A stretch of 60,000 bases of DNA from Cryptomeria japonica (lineage: Eukaryota; Streptophyta; Pinopsida; Cupressales; Cupressaceae): assembly GCF_030272615.1 (NCBI RefSeq), contig NC_081414.1:527975137-528035136 (forward strand), written 5' to 3'. Numbering within the stretch: the first letter of the stretch is position 1; each line of letters opens with the position of its first letter. Positions 34,854-47,054 of this stretch are shown here, one piece after another. The position numbers were made by a program, and so were the translations under genes. Under the pieces are notes generated by a model that had not been told where the DNA came from, did no database searches, and worked only from the letters and a program-made list of their open reading frames with translations.

Positions 34854-36054
34854 TATTTTTCATAGTAGATGCATTTTTGAACAAGACTTTGACACCTCAA
34901 GTGTCATTTTGTATTTAGTTTTTTCACTTAGGCAATGCATGAGTCCAAAGTCAATTAGGACTCTTCTTTGAATTATTCATAGCTTTTCCTAGTTTTTCTC
35001 AACACACCTCTCCTATATATATGAGGTTGCTCTTTGTAATTTGTATCTAGAATCTTTAATCTATATGTCAAAACTTTGTTGAAGTGAAGAGAAAAAGTGA
35101 AACTTTATGTTATCATTGTAATTCTACAAACTTGATCAAATAAGAAGAAAGAATTGGCATCTAGACTTTGTGTTTGATTCATTTGTAGTTTATGGTGAGA
35201 CTGTTCTTATGTAATTTTCATTATAAATTCTTATTTTAGTCAAGTAAAGGTGTTGTTGAGAGAATATTGTTAATGAGTAGAGGAAATTGTTAATTTGTGA
35301 ACTTTGTGTCATATTTTGACTCTTGTAATTAATAGAATTAGGAATTAGTGATTGTGATATCATTTTGAAGGCTTTGGGATTCATATTGGTATTTTCAAGT
35401 TTAGGTAAGCTGAAATATATTAAGGTAACACTTTGAAGACTTTGTGCTTCAGTTTTCCATCTTGGAAAAGGAAATAATAACTTGAAGACTTTGAGCTTCA
35501 TATTATCATTTTAGAAAAATATTGTCGAAAGTTGTAATTAGCAAATAGGTTCAAGACTTTGTGCTTTACTTTGATTTTATTAATTAACACATTGGGTTAC
35601 AAAGGTATTTGTAAAAAGGTTGATAAGGAACCAGTGAGTTTTAAGACTTCAAGATTAAGCACTCTTTCCGATCTTGGAGAAGCAACGAAGGACTTTGTGC
35701 CTTTATAGAAACTTTTCTTCTTTCCTTATCCATATTGTATCATTCTTGCATTCTAAGTTAATTTGTAACAATGAAATTTTAAAAGTTATTGCTTTTCTAT
35801 TTTGCAATTTCTTTCCTTAAAAAAAGAGGAAAATAATAACATCTATCTTGAAGAAAGAGGATAGGATGGTGATAGGATGATGTACTGCCCAAGTTAGATT
35901 AGGAGTTGAAACTCGTAGCTTATTTGATAAAGGTAGAGTAGTGAATAATAGGGGGAGCCTTCCCTTAAAAATTAGGAGAGATTTAATCTCATTTTGTTGT
36001 GGTTGAAATCACAATTGTGTAAACTCTCCTAGTCTGCAAAATTTTCAACCAACA
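34854..36054 (+). other. 3' flank of F, with promoter-like TATA
   Basis: Non-coding. A TATA-type CCTATATATATGAGG near 35010 resembles the promoter of the C LTRs. AGGGGGAG lies near 35953 and the segment ends TTTTCAACCAACA at 36054. It could be an LTR-like end of the unit carrying F, but I find no matching copy upstream, so no LTR is called. Confidence 0.35.
35158..35712 (+). repeat. Dispersed GAAGACTTTGTGCTTC-type repeats downstream of F
   Basis: Seven degenerate copies of a motif near TTGAAGACTTTGTGCTTCA, at about 35160, 35364, 35430, 35480, 35549, 35640 and 35685. The last one to two are weak. The motif has a short GAAG...CTTC dyad. Confidence 0.65.
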
Positions 36055-36179
36055 AGATTGATAATTTAATATATAATTAAAAATGAATGTAAAAATTAAA
36101 ATAACAATTGTGTTATTTAGTGTGATAATTGATGATTAAATTATATTTTTACAATTTCTCTTGATAGAGACTTTTATTT

Positions 36180-37500
36180 TCTAATTTGCTAGTTTGTAAT
36201 GATGGATGTTTCCACAAGAGACATCAACAAGCAAACAAACATTATGTGATGTAAATATGATAGGGTTCATTTTAAGCCAAAATGAGGCCTCTTGTGATTA
36301 GTAAGATTGAACTCTTCTCATGTGCTGAAGGTTTTTTCATCTCCTCCTTTGCCTCTTTTGAGGATAGAAATTTGGTGTTGGGAAAGTTGTGGGCTTTGAG
36401 GGAGAACTCTCTCTATTAAGCTTTGGTCAACCTCCTTTAATCCTCTTATTTAGCAACTAAATGTGTGTCTCATGTGGGTCAAACATTTGAACCTCCCTCT
36501 ATAATTTTGGGAGTCTTCATGCTATGAGGCCATTGATAACTCTATTAGTCTCTTTTTAAAGTTGATTATTCTACTTCTTTCATGGGATACTCCACTTTTT
36601 ATCACATTCTAATAGATGTTGACATCTCCAAGCCCCTTCACAAGAATGAGGTTTTGATGATTGGGGATAGGCCTTAGACTCAACCTCTTGACTATGAGGG
36701 CCTCCCATTCTGATTTCGATGATGCTTCACCATTAGTCACTTGGCTATAGATTGTCCTCTCTCATATTTCAAGGACATTTCTACATGGTGGAAGGATGCT
36801 ATTGATGACCATTTAGTTATTGATGATTTTGATTTGTTGAGTGACTCAAATGGTGATGTGTCTCTTGCTTCCAATGAGACTCTTAGTGAACCTCCTGTCC
36901 TTCTTGTACATACTGAGCTACCTTTATAAACTCATTGTTCTTTCTCTCATGTTGTGCTTCAAACTAGTCTTCCACTATTTGTGCATCATCTACTACAAGT
37001 GTACTTCCACTCTCTAGTGCAACCACAAATTCTTTGTGCCCACTAGCCCCTATTGGTGAACCTTCTACCTGATGCATGCACCTTACTTTGAATATTACTC
37101 CTTTTTAGAATTCTCCTTTGAAGAAGGATTCTCCTCTTCCACCCTCTTCTCTATGTGATGATAAGATGTCTACGGGGGTTTCCCTCATTCTTTTTCTTGT
37201 AAAGGTGTTCTTGATGATAGTATTTATTGGACTATTGTTAGTCAACAAAGGAAATCTCTTACTTCCTCCTCCCAAACTCTTCTTCAAGTTGAGAGAAAAA
37301 GTCCTACCCACTCTTGATGTGTTTTGTCTATTTTTTTTAAGAGGTGTGTGAATGGATTGGGATGTATTGTAAGTAGTCTATTCATGACCTATGGATCATT
37401 GTAAGTGAAATGTTTTTTGGCTTGTGTTTCTTTTCCTTTAGGGCTTGTTGTTGTAAAGGGTTTGTACCCTAGTTTGTTACTTAATTAATCAAAAAGATAT
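36180..37500 (+). mobile_element. LINE remnant, ORF1-only
   Basis: A decayed frame carries the plant LINE ORF1 signature: LIDVDISKPL at about 36610, then QPLDYEGLPF followed by a zinc knuckle ending CFTISHLAIDC at 36690-36755, with two knuckle codons turned into stops. The frame continues acidic to 36929. After a break, YWTIVSQQRKS near 37220 looks like the ORF1 C-terminus. There follows a LINE-like 3' tail with a TAATTAATCAAAAAG end near 37490. No endonuclease or reverse transcriptase frame separates ORF1 from the tail, so ORF2 has been lost. The start is approximate, and no target duplication was identified. Confidence 0.7.
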
Positions 37501-38645
37501 ACACATATTTATTTCATACAAAAAATTACTTATAATAAGGGCCTTATCTCTTACCAACAATCAAATACACAACATAAGCAAATTATTTTATTCCACATTC
37601 TTAGCAAATTTTGAACTAATCCATAAGTATTGAAATCATTGAATATAAGCATAAAAGAGTAAATTAACTCCTAGAATAATGTTGACTACACAACATCATA
37701 TCATCTACTTAAAGCATTCAAATCATAAAAAAAACATATCTTATAATTCATAACAGCTTAACAAGTAGATCAAACATATACATCACATTATCAATATTGC
37801 TCAAAACATGTAAAATCCTTTCTATGATGATAGGAAAAAATAATTCAAAAATAAAAACATACACATTTTAAAATTTAATAAATATCATCTTAAAAATGGG
37901 TGACTCAAAATTCAGGCTATAGAGTTCAATTACATACAATTAGTAACTTAATTTAAGATCACAAGATCCTACTTTCTAGGAATATACATTTAATCGGACT
38001 AACATTGCAATTTCACCAAAATTGACTATTAATCTTTTAACTTATTACATTTTCAAGATATCTATAATATTAAAATACATAAAACATATTTATGAATATA
38101 ATTAAATGATTAAATCTAACTAATAATTTAGGGTTATTATACAAACACTTCACAATAATAATTTTGAAAAACTAATGAAATGCAAGTGAGCTCAAGTTGA
38201 CTTCTTACACTTCATGATTTTATCCACACCACAATAATCAAAAATAAAAAAATATTTGTATTAGTGGAAAAATAGATTAAAAGAAATAGGGCATGTATCC
38301 TTTTGGTTGCAATCATAGGATGGGTTATGAAACCAAACATACCCATAAGAGCCACATGGTCACTAACTTGACCATAAAGACTAGGTAGGGTGAGAATGTT
38401 AAGTGAGTCCATGTTGTTCTCCTCCACATCCACCCATTCATCAAATACCTATCTATTCTATGCAAAATCAAGTTAAAGCATCAAATCTAACAATAGTTTG
38501 ATTATGTCCAAAGCAATATATAATGACTAATGAGGATGTGCAATATAGCAAGGAACATATCCATCTTGTTATAACATGATGTCACAATCGACTCAATATA
38601 ACCCTTAATCCAATCATAAAACTTCATATGAGGTAAGATTCAACA
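37501..38645. other. AT-rich intergenic DNA, no feature seen
   Basis: Between the LINE tail and the H LTR. No domain, array or terminus recognised. The last five bases (CAACA) would be the left target duplication of H, but the partner lies outside the window. Confidence 0.55.
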
Positions 38646-41194
38646 TGTTGGTTACCAAATCAATAGGTCCAAGTCCTAGAGGAATTGCCACTAACTCATG
38701 ATCAGACCTAGCAAAGGATTTGGCCAACGAACAAGACTCAATCACAATGACTGAGATATCCTACACTTTTGGCTCTGCAAGACCAAGGCGGGTGAACCTA
38801 TGTAATGTCCTAATGACTTTCAACTTCAACTACTCTTGACATTACATGCTACAACGGATCATCTCAATGAAAATATACCAAGGAAAGATGGATTAACTCT
38901 TGGTTATGGCTTTAACCTTAGTTTTTATGCATCTATGACCTTCATTGAGGGAAGAAGGATTTCTACACTACTCCTACTCCTAATGCAGAAAGGAAATAAT
39001 TTTGAATATGATTTGGAACCAACAAAACCAACATTTGAAAAACAATGACCAATGCCAAAGAGAGGGCAACAGAGTCACATAAAAGATTATCTAAGTTGCT
39101 ACATCATAAACATGATTTTAAAACCTTTGAATGTTACTAACTTGTAATAACATAGTCACTTAAGCAATAACATCTAATCATACTTATTAATCCATTTGAA
39201 AACACAAGAATCCCATCATACTCATGAAAAGCATTTACTCCATTCTTTGAATGGAAGGCAATCACACAATATAACTCAAGACAACAAATGTGCTTGAAGA
39301 CTGAGAATAATCTTTTATTATTTCACTCAAAGAGGCTTACATTTCAAAATGGAGACAATCATCAGACACCATAAGACTGAGAAATACATTGCAAAGCATA
39401 GGATTCAACAACAAAAACCATGCTTTTAGCTAGCTGTAACTAACTAAGAACAATGGACAAAAGTTTTTACAAGACACTGTTTGCCACACGAGAAAATCAA
39501 AGTTGGAACCCCTCAAAAAATGAGGATAAAATAGAATAAAAAGACAAGAGAAAACAACCTAGAAAAACCCTAGAATGCATCAAGAATTGACACATGTCTT
39601 CATCTCCATGTCTTCAATTTTGAATCTGCACTTTATCTTCGAAAATTGGGTCTTCAACTTCCACTTTGAATCTGAATGTGACACATCAAAATCTGAAAAA
39701 GCTCTTTGTAGTCAACTGTTACAGTCATCCTTGCCTTTGCTCTGAAAAAATTCCCCATTTGCACCTGCTGGAAACTTTGTCAAAAATCTGAAAAATGCCT
39801 CTATAAGCACATGTCAACTCACTTGTGTACTTTGTCCAAAATTTTATAATTTAAGATCCTGTCACCCCTTTGACAAGAATCTACTTCTCCCTTTATGCCT
39901 GAAACTAAAAAATACCCCTTTAGGTGCAAGAGACCTATGACTTTTACTGCACTTTCCTGCATTGGCTTAAAATAGGAACAATTCCTCTTTAGCTGAAAAG
40001 GCTCTTCCAGTGCTATTTTTGCCCTTTCACTTTTTATGAAAAAGTGATTTTTCAGATTTTAATGAAAGCACCTTCTTTGTGAGATTCTTTTTCTAAGTGA
40101 GAAAATACCCCTCTAAGTGAAAAGTGACCCCTTCCAAGTAAGAAGTCACCGTATTCCTTAAAACCTTACTTGCACATGATTACTTGAGAAAAACATTTCT
40201 CACTCAAAAGTACTCCAACATTTTTCTTTCCCTCAACACACAGGTCTTATCATGCATCCACCCTTGAATTATTACACTCATGAGATTAATTTCAGCATTA
40301 GCCAGACACTCAGATGAAAAGACTTCACACTTCATCTGCAGTCACCTTCCCAAACATTGTCCCTTGAGTGGCTCACTATATGCGAATAAATTTTATCCCT
40401 ACCCTGATTTCAACATTTTATCATGTGGACACTTATTTTCCATTTTTGGATGCATTTTACTTACCATATGAATATATATCATCCTTCTAAAAAGAAACTA
40501 TATGGTGCACAATATCCCAACACTATAATTTGGGACCAGAATCTATCCCACAAAATGCCCATGCCTTTCTTTGTGTATTAATTTTATGTGCTTTCCTTTA
40601 TCCACATTTCTCTCTATGTATACACATTATGTTTTCTTTGTAGTTACAACTCGAGCTCATTTCTTTTCAATACATCACTGCCCAAAAATTTAACAACTCC
40701 TATTGAAAATGCTTATGGGAAAAATACCATCTCATTTGTTGATTTCATCTTCTCTGCAATAGTGATATCAAATCAACATCTTTGGAGTGAAGAACTGCAT
40801 CTCATTCCTAATTATTTTGCATGATATAAATCCCTCTTGGTGACATTTTAATCTGAATACACTGCATTTTCTCTCAAAAACCAAACTCCCCTTTTACTTC
40901 TATATTCTACTTCGATATCTTTCCCAGAAACACATCTATCACTCTTATAATCAGGCCTTCAATCATGAGCTTATTTTTGCATTTGCATTTGACGCTATAG
41001 CATCGGTATCAATTTGATTCACACCTCATAACCACCACTCTACAAAATCCACATTGCACAAGGATGTCATTAGTACGATTAAAGCATTGTCCATTATCTG
41101 CCACGTATCATCAACAAGTGCCATAAAAAACCAGATCCAAATTGATGCCAAACTTGGTGAAATTCGGGCACAAAACATCCCACAATCTTCGCTC
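38646..41194 (-). mobile_element. 3' LTR of element H, outer part (interrupted by E)
   Basis: From 38646 to at least 40230 this matches 58414-60000 in the same orientation at about 93% by eye. Both begin TGTTGGTT on the plus strand, so the minus-strand LTR ends CCAACA. This copy is not followed by a primer-binding site, whereas the 58414 copy is, so it is the outer (3') LTR. The right edge cannot be checked because the other copy runs off the window. Element E interrupts it, or its flank, at 41195. No coding frame is seen. Confidence 0.75.
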
Positions 41195-42095
41195 TGTTAG
41201 ATACTTGGTTAACCCCAAAGACACTGAGAGGGGGGGGGGGGGGGGGGTGAATCAGTGTCTGACTGGTAGATGAAAGATTTAAACTTATTTGCAACTTTAT
41301 AACTAAAATTAACATAGAAGGTAGCAAATAATAATGCAGTAAAGAGAAACAAAAGAATCAACATCAATGCACACCATAACACAGATATTTTTGGCAAGGA
41401 AACCTGGTAGGGGAAAAACCTTGGTGGGATTTGTGACCCATAATATTTACTCACTAGTCAATATGAATAAATATTACTTAGTACAATAGGGGCCTGCACA
41501 TGCAGGAAGGCCAACTGCCTAGAGATCATTGCTCAACAACAAAAACGGAGTCCCACTAACTACACAATTGGATGGTTAAATCCAATAACAATGTACTGCT
41601 TCAAAATAGCATCTACAATTCTCTATTCAGTACTGGTTTAAGCTTTGTCTGATACCTCTTCCATAAACCTTGCCGGTAAATGATTTTGCTTTCACAAAAT
41701 AATCTCCGCTCTGCCCTACTTCTTATTAGATCTCAAAATAAATACATCAAAGTGCATAAACAACTATCCGGTATCATATCCCTATCTCATCTCAAATATC
41801 ACTTACATACACACATACCTACATACATTACTTACATTTCAAATGACCTACAAGATCTCATACATATCTGAGTCTTTACAATACATCATGTTGGCCATAC
41901 AAATATAATTTACATTACAAACAATATTATTTCCAAGTCAGCTTAGACTACCGGTATAATCTTTTGCCGGTGTAAACTGGATGTCGGTGCTGGTAGGTGA
42001 AGTCTGTTGTTGGTTGAACCTGTGTAACCTTGTTGCCACTTTGTTTCCATCAATAACAACATCTACCATTCTCATATGAGTGTATAATGCCAACA
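41195..42095 (-). mobile_element. 3' LTR of element E
   Basis: 901 bp. On the minus strand it begins TGTTGGCATTATAC and ends GAGTATCTAACA-type (here with AAGTATCTAACA). It contains an 18-base G run (plus strand 41231-41248), where the 5' LTR has only seven. Confidence 0.92.
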
Positions 42096-42108
42096 ATCTC
42101 CCCCTTTG
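42096..42108 (-). other. Polypurine tract of element E
   Basis: CAAAGGGGGAGAT on the minus strand, next to the LTR start. With its flank (CCATCAATGTCAAAGGGGGA) it matches the B site at all but one base. Confidence 0.9.
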
Positions 42109-42294
42109 ACATTGATGGCAACACTCATGAGAAAAATCAAAACTGATATCCAAAAATGAAAGTACTCCCCCTGAGGAGATGATCTCCTTTTGTTCACTTG
42201 TCACCATGCCTCACTCTATACATTTTTCTCATTATACCACTCCCACTTTGACATCAATGACAAAGGATGTCAAAAGTATTAAAAAGTCAAAAAA

Positions 42295-45200
42295 TTACCT
42301 AGATACATGTAGTTGCTTATGTACAATTTGAAAAATATCTGCCAAAACCAAGTTAAGACTCTGCAAAAAATTTGTACTATCAAAAATTATCGTCTCTGTC
42401 TGCCTGATCATCCCAGTGAGATAATGCATCTATTGCTTCAGTGATCTGTCTCCTTGAATTGTTGCCTTGGATAGTGCATTCTGGTGTGTTAATAGATTAT
42501 CCAATCTTGAACCAAGTTTATTCTTCAACTCCCAGGTTTTCATCTTCAATCTCGCTTTCTCTCTTTCCAAATTTTTAATTTTCTCTTCATGAATAGCCAT
42601 CCCTTGATCCAAAACTGATGTTAGTTCTGAAGAACCAATCATGTTATCTGCAATGTCATCAATCTCTTTCTAAGTTTTCTTTATTTGTTCATTAATGTCT
42701 TCTGTTAAATGATGAGGTTTGCAGGCTTCCCGGTACAATTCCTTGTATTCCAAAATGGTGGAATTCAATGCCGGTAGCAATGAATCAATCTATTTTGTAC
42801 AATCCTTTATTGTTTTGTCAAAGAAATATTCCTTTTCCTTATTAACTCTTTCCTCAATAGTTTCCTCATTTATTTTATCTACTGTTTGAATGTTAGAAGA
42901 AATGAATTTGGACAACGTCTCCAATTTACCTATTGAACCAACAATGTGATCTACCTTGCACGCTGGTGCAATAATTTGCAAAATTGGTAGAGATTCATCA
43001 ATATCCTTAAATGCTAAGGCATTGCATTTAGTTATCTTCTTAATAGAATCCAATAATACATCTGTTACAATTGTCGGTCTGAAATCCACAGTAGAAGTAC
43101 TGGGAGAAGTGCTAGGTTCTGCAATAATTTTCTTCTCTTCTCTAGATACCTGTTCAACCACCTTAACCACTTCCTTATTCACTTTCTCTTCCTTATTCTC
43201 ACTCTTATTCTCTGCCGATTCAGATTCTATATGTTCTTGTTCTATCGATATCTCAATATTCAACAGAGTGTCAATAGTCTTGACCGGTGAGTCAACATTT
43301 TCAACATTTATAGATTCAGATTTCTTCTCCTCAGCAATTTCCTTATCCATTACAATATTCATGTCCTGAGTGTCAACATTCATTATGAATAGAATGCATG
43401 ACTCGGGATTAACATCATCTCTTTTCACTTCCTCTGACTTCTCTTCAGGCTGATTTTGAATTTCTGTCGGTGCCTCTGCTACTACCGGTGGGGTGTCTTG
43501 TGTCGGTGGAGGTAAGTTATCTTTTATTGTGAAATCAAGAATACTGCCAACCTTACTCTTACCCTTATCTGCTTTCTGATATACCGTAGTGAAGGATTTG
43601 TCAACTTTTTGTCTATCTTTTTCTTCCCTTTTCTCTTTCTCAATAAAGAATATGTCTCACTTATCCATTGTTTCATCTGCTATCTCTTTTATTCTGCCGG
43701 CAATGAGGCTAACTTGTCGGTGACCACTTGCAAAAATAGTCCTGTTAGCTTCAGATATCAAATCATCTATTTCTTTCTTAGACATAACAGGATGAACCGC
43801 TAACAGTTCTTCAACCTTCAATTTCTTATCTATTTCCATAATAGACATTCTCTTAGCTTCAAGTCTTAGATATAAGTCATTAGGGAGAACATTAATGACT
43901 TCAATAAGGACTTTGTTATATATATCTAGATACAAAATTATACTCTCCTCAATAGTATCCTTATCAAAAATTTTCAAACAATGATAGAACTTACGAACAT
44001 TTCCAAGATTGCCATCCTAAGTTATTTCATTAATAAGCTCTTCCGATGAAAGTGTATTAGGTTCCTTTTGATCCAGTTTCTTCTGTTTAACTTTCTTCTT
44101 GGGAACATTGGGCTCTCTCATAGCCTGTTGTTTCTTTCTTAGAGTCCTTGATTTCTTCGGTGATGGAGCAGGTGCCGGTGAGGATTTTCTCTTCTTCTTC
44201 ATATCCACCCTTTTGAATTCGGCAGCCTTATCACTATCAGAATCGGATGAGGTTGCAATAGGAGAAATATGTTCTACCGGTTGTTGTTTTGATTTTCTTT
44301 CTTGTGTAGCAACACCACTCATCAGATCAAGTTTCAAAAATCTCGTTGTAACAACTTCAACAAACTTCAAAGCATCTTTTATATTTTATCTCTTTTCTTC
44401 CTCTGCTTCTGAATTTCAACATCTTTTTCAATAGTACCAGCATTTCCAAAGATCTTTTCAGTTGATTCTGGTGGAGCATCTAGGAGTATCTTGGCATAAG
44501 ATTCCAAGATGTGTGAATCCACTTCATAACCCATCTCAGTTACCCAGACAGTTCTAGGTTCCATCCATACTTCATCTCTCTTAATTACAAAGCATATTTG
44601 TTTGTCATATTTGTCAACAATGCTTTGAGGGATTCTTTCCCTCTGTCTCATATTTGCTTGAAATTTTTTTAAATACTCTTTACTTGCTTGTCACCATCTG
44701 AGCCCATGCTAGTAATTGCCTCCTTTATCTTTTTTCCAACAGAAATATCATAGGCAAAGTCCTTGTGGCCTATACTGGGAATCTCCTTTGAGAAGTATAG
44801 CATTAAACATACAATCAAATTCCCGAACTTGAAAGTTCCCTTCTTATCACCTTTGATCTTATCCAAATTTTCTATCAGTTCATCTTTCAACCACTCACAA
44901 ATATCAATTTGAGCATTGTTCTTTACCATCTCATAAGCACTGTGAATGCATAGACTGGAAACATAATTCAGCCTATTAGTATGAGCAACCTTATATCCAA
45001 TAACCATACTTGCATATTTGACATTGTTATCAGTTATATCGCTAACCCTAAGTGATCTATTATCTGATGTTGCGCTGGTTAAGTTCATAACCTCTTTGTT
45101 TGGAATTTTCTTTTTCTTCTCAAGCCTAGTGCCGGTAGAAGGTAAACCAGTAATAACCTTAATCGCTTCCTTAGTGATTTTGAAAATAGGGTCTAGCCAT

Positions 45201-45574
45201 AAAAATTCACCATGAACTCTGCTAAGAACATAACGGACAATCTCATCTAAAAATCCAGGAATGTGAAGGATGTCTACGAACCCTAAATCTTCCACAATCT
45301 TGTGTTCCGGTTTGACTACACCTTGTTTGTCTGTGATAACATTTATGAACATGTTCTTTAAATCCTCAGACCCTAAATCTTCAATGTTACATTGAATGTA
45401 TTCCCTAGGGTCTTCAGCAAATGTAGCTCCCTTCGCGATTTTTGAAAATGCACCAATGGAGTCATCCAACTTAGCTATCATAGGGATTATCTTAAAGACT
45501 GGTCTAGGACGCTTGATATTTTCCACAATAGTAGTGTTTGCAATGAATTCAAGAACAGAAGATGAGGAAGCCAT
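42295..45574 (-). pseudogene. E ORF2: unrecognised ~1,090-residue protein, frameshifted
   Basis: The likely start is the ATG at 45574 (MASSSSVLEFIANTTIVENI), inside a frame open from 45727. It runs to 44669; after a frameshift it continues 44651-44379, and after another it continues from 44370 to a TAA at 42295-42297, with stops at 44017, 43657, 42790, near 42670 and 42430. The first ~300 residues look globular (FLWLDPIFKITKEAIKVITG, LPSTG). Next come a Lys-rich, nuclear-signal-like segment (DMKKKRKSSPAPAPSPKKSR), an acidic/charged segment (43450-43130), and a helical C-terminus with heptads (KIKNLEREKARLKMKTWELK region). No catalytic motif of a retroelement is present. Weak resemblance of the TGLP segment to plant mobile-domain proteins is noted but not relied on. 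It may be a captured host gene or an element-specific accessory protein. Confidence 0.75.
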
Positions 45575-45873
45575 TTCGTAAAATAAATACCTTTTAACTA
45601 AAAACCTTGGATGCCCTGAAAAATATTGTTGCTTTGCTTCTTGAATGGCGGTGCTTAACTTCTGTGCTCTTTGAATACTTGAATGCTTGGTAAGTCGAAA
45701 TGAGAAATTACAGTGCTTTATAACCAAAAATACTTACAACCATAATAAATGCTTTGTCGATTAAGTGAATACTCAACATATCTGCCGGTAAAGAAGAATT
45801 ATGACTTCTTACCACCATCTGCGGGTAAAATGCATGATCTTCAATTAGTTTCCTTACCCCTAAGGATTATTCC

Positions 45874-46983
45874 TTAGCTAGATGAAGAATCTCCTGCCGG
45901 TGCAGGATTGCTTTGTTCTGCCGGTGCAGAGCCAGATTCATCATTTCTCTGATCTCTCTTCTTGACCCATTATTTAGTGAATTGTTGCTTGATTTCATTT
46001 ACCTTTTCCTTTCCTTTGTCATTAGATCCTCTATTATTTGTCGGTACATTCTTTCTTCTACAAAATCTTGTAATATGCCCAATCTTGTTACATGCATAAC
46101 AAGTTACATTGTTTCTTTGAATAGCTTTTCCATAACCTTGCCCGGTTTCAGTTCTATATTGATTAGATAGATGTCTAAATCTACCACAAGCATAGCATTT
46201 TATATTCATTCTGCAATTGTCTGAGTTATGACCATATTTATTGCATTTGGAACATTGACCGGTGGATAAGTTTATATTCTAATTATTCCTATATCTACAC
46301 TGATTTTCTCTATGACCAAATTTGTTGCAATAAAATATTTTCCATTAAATTTATAAGCATTAGGTTGCCTTATCGGTTTGTTGTGATCATGATTGTTTGC
46401 AGTTCCAGAAATTTCTCCATGTTCAAATCCAAGTCCAACTGTTTCTCCATCAAGTCTTTGACTCTTCAGCATATGCTTGTCTGAGCTCTTTTTGAATTTG
46501 TCTTTGTATTCATTTGCAGTGACCAACTCACTTCCCAAAGTGCCAACTTGTCTCATAAGTTCCTCTTTGTCATGTTGCATGTTAGTCAACTCTATTTTAA
46601 GCATATCATTATCATAACTAAGCCTTAGATATTCATCTGATCTTTCATTAAGTCTTCTGACCAAATATTCCTCATTCTTCTTTCTATCTTCAATATCCTT
46701 ACATAGTCTCATGGTTAAATCTTGCATCTCATTCTTCATGTTACTATTCTCTTGTCTCAGTTTCTCTGCAATATCTCTGAGAGTTTCTTTTTCTTCATCA
46801 TCTTGTTTTTTGAAATTGCACATGTAATTCTTTTCTCTTATTCTATGCTATGACTAGGTTTTCTTGAAGTGCTTTGATGAATTACTGAGGAGATCTGAGT
46901 TCATCTTCCAGTTTGATATTCTTCAATTTTTATGCATCAAAATCTTCAAGAGCTGCTTCCAACTGTTGTCTCAAACTTTCCAT
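45874..46983 (-). pseudogene. E ORF1: coiled-coil protein with four CCHC zinc knuckles
   Basis: It begins at or near the ATG at 46983 (MESLRQQLEAALEDFD), with early stops; the long open part starts at 46823. Residues from 46823 to about 46480 form a charged coiled coil (KLRQENSNMKNEMQDLTMRL). After a frameshift near 46340 come four knuckles: a degraded one (YCNKFGHRENQC), CSKCNKYGHNSDNC (intact), CYACGRFRHLSNQY (last Cys to Tyr) and CYACNKIGHITRFC (intact). A TAA at 45970 may be a nonsense mutation, since the frame then reads on to 45874. The order coiled coil then CCHC suggests a nucleic-acid-binding, Gag-like packaging protein. Copia Gag normally has a single knuckle, and this sequence does not align with A/B gag, so its origin is unclear. 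Confidence 0.78.
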
Positions 46984-47040
46984 CGGTACCAGTTTCAGAA
47001 TCTTCCTCAAGTTGTTAGGCTTCTGCAAATAGAGGAACAA

Positions 47041-47053
47041 GCTCTTATACCAA
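47041..47053 (-). other. Primer-binding site of element E
   Basis: TTGGTATAAGAGC on the minus strand, just after the LTR end. The downstream bases (TCCTCT then TTTGCA) also match those after the B primer-binding site. Confidence 0.88.
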
Positions 47054-47054
47054 T

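Noticed and set aside
34839-36054. LTR starting TGTTTGGTGAC and ending CAACCAACA after F
   Set aside because: The TGTTTGG lies inside the F frame, which reads on to 34853. No matching upstream copy or target duplication was found, so no LTR was called.
45018-45215. Plus-strand hydrophobic frames opposite E ORF2 (also at 42956-43369)
   Set aside because: They are antisense shadows of the E coding frame.
42295-45574. Firm assignment of E ORF2 to the plant mobile domain family
   Set aside because: Only a short TGLP-type resemblance is visible. Without a profile search this is not enough.
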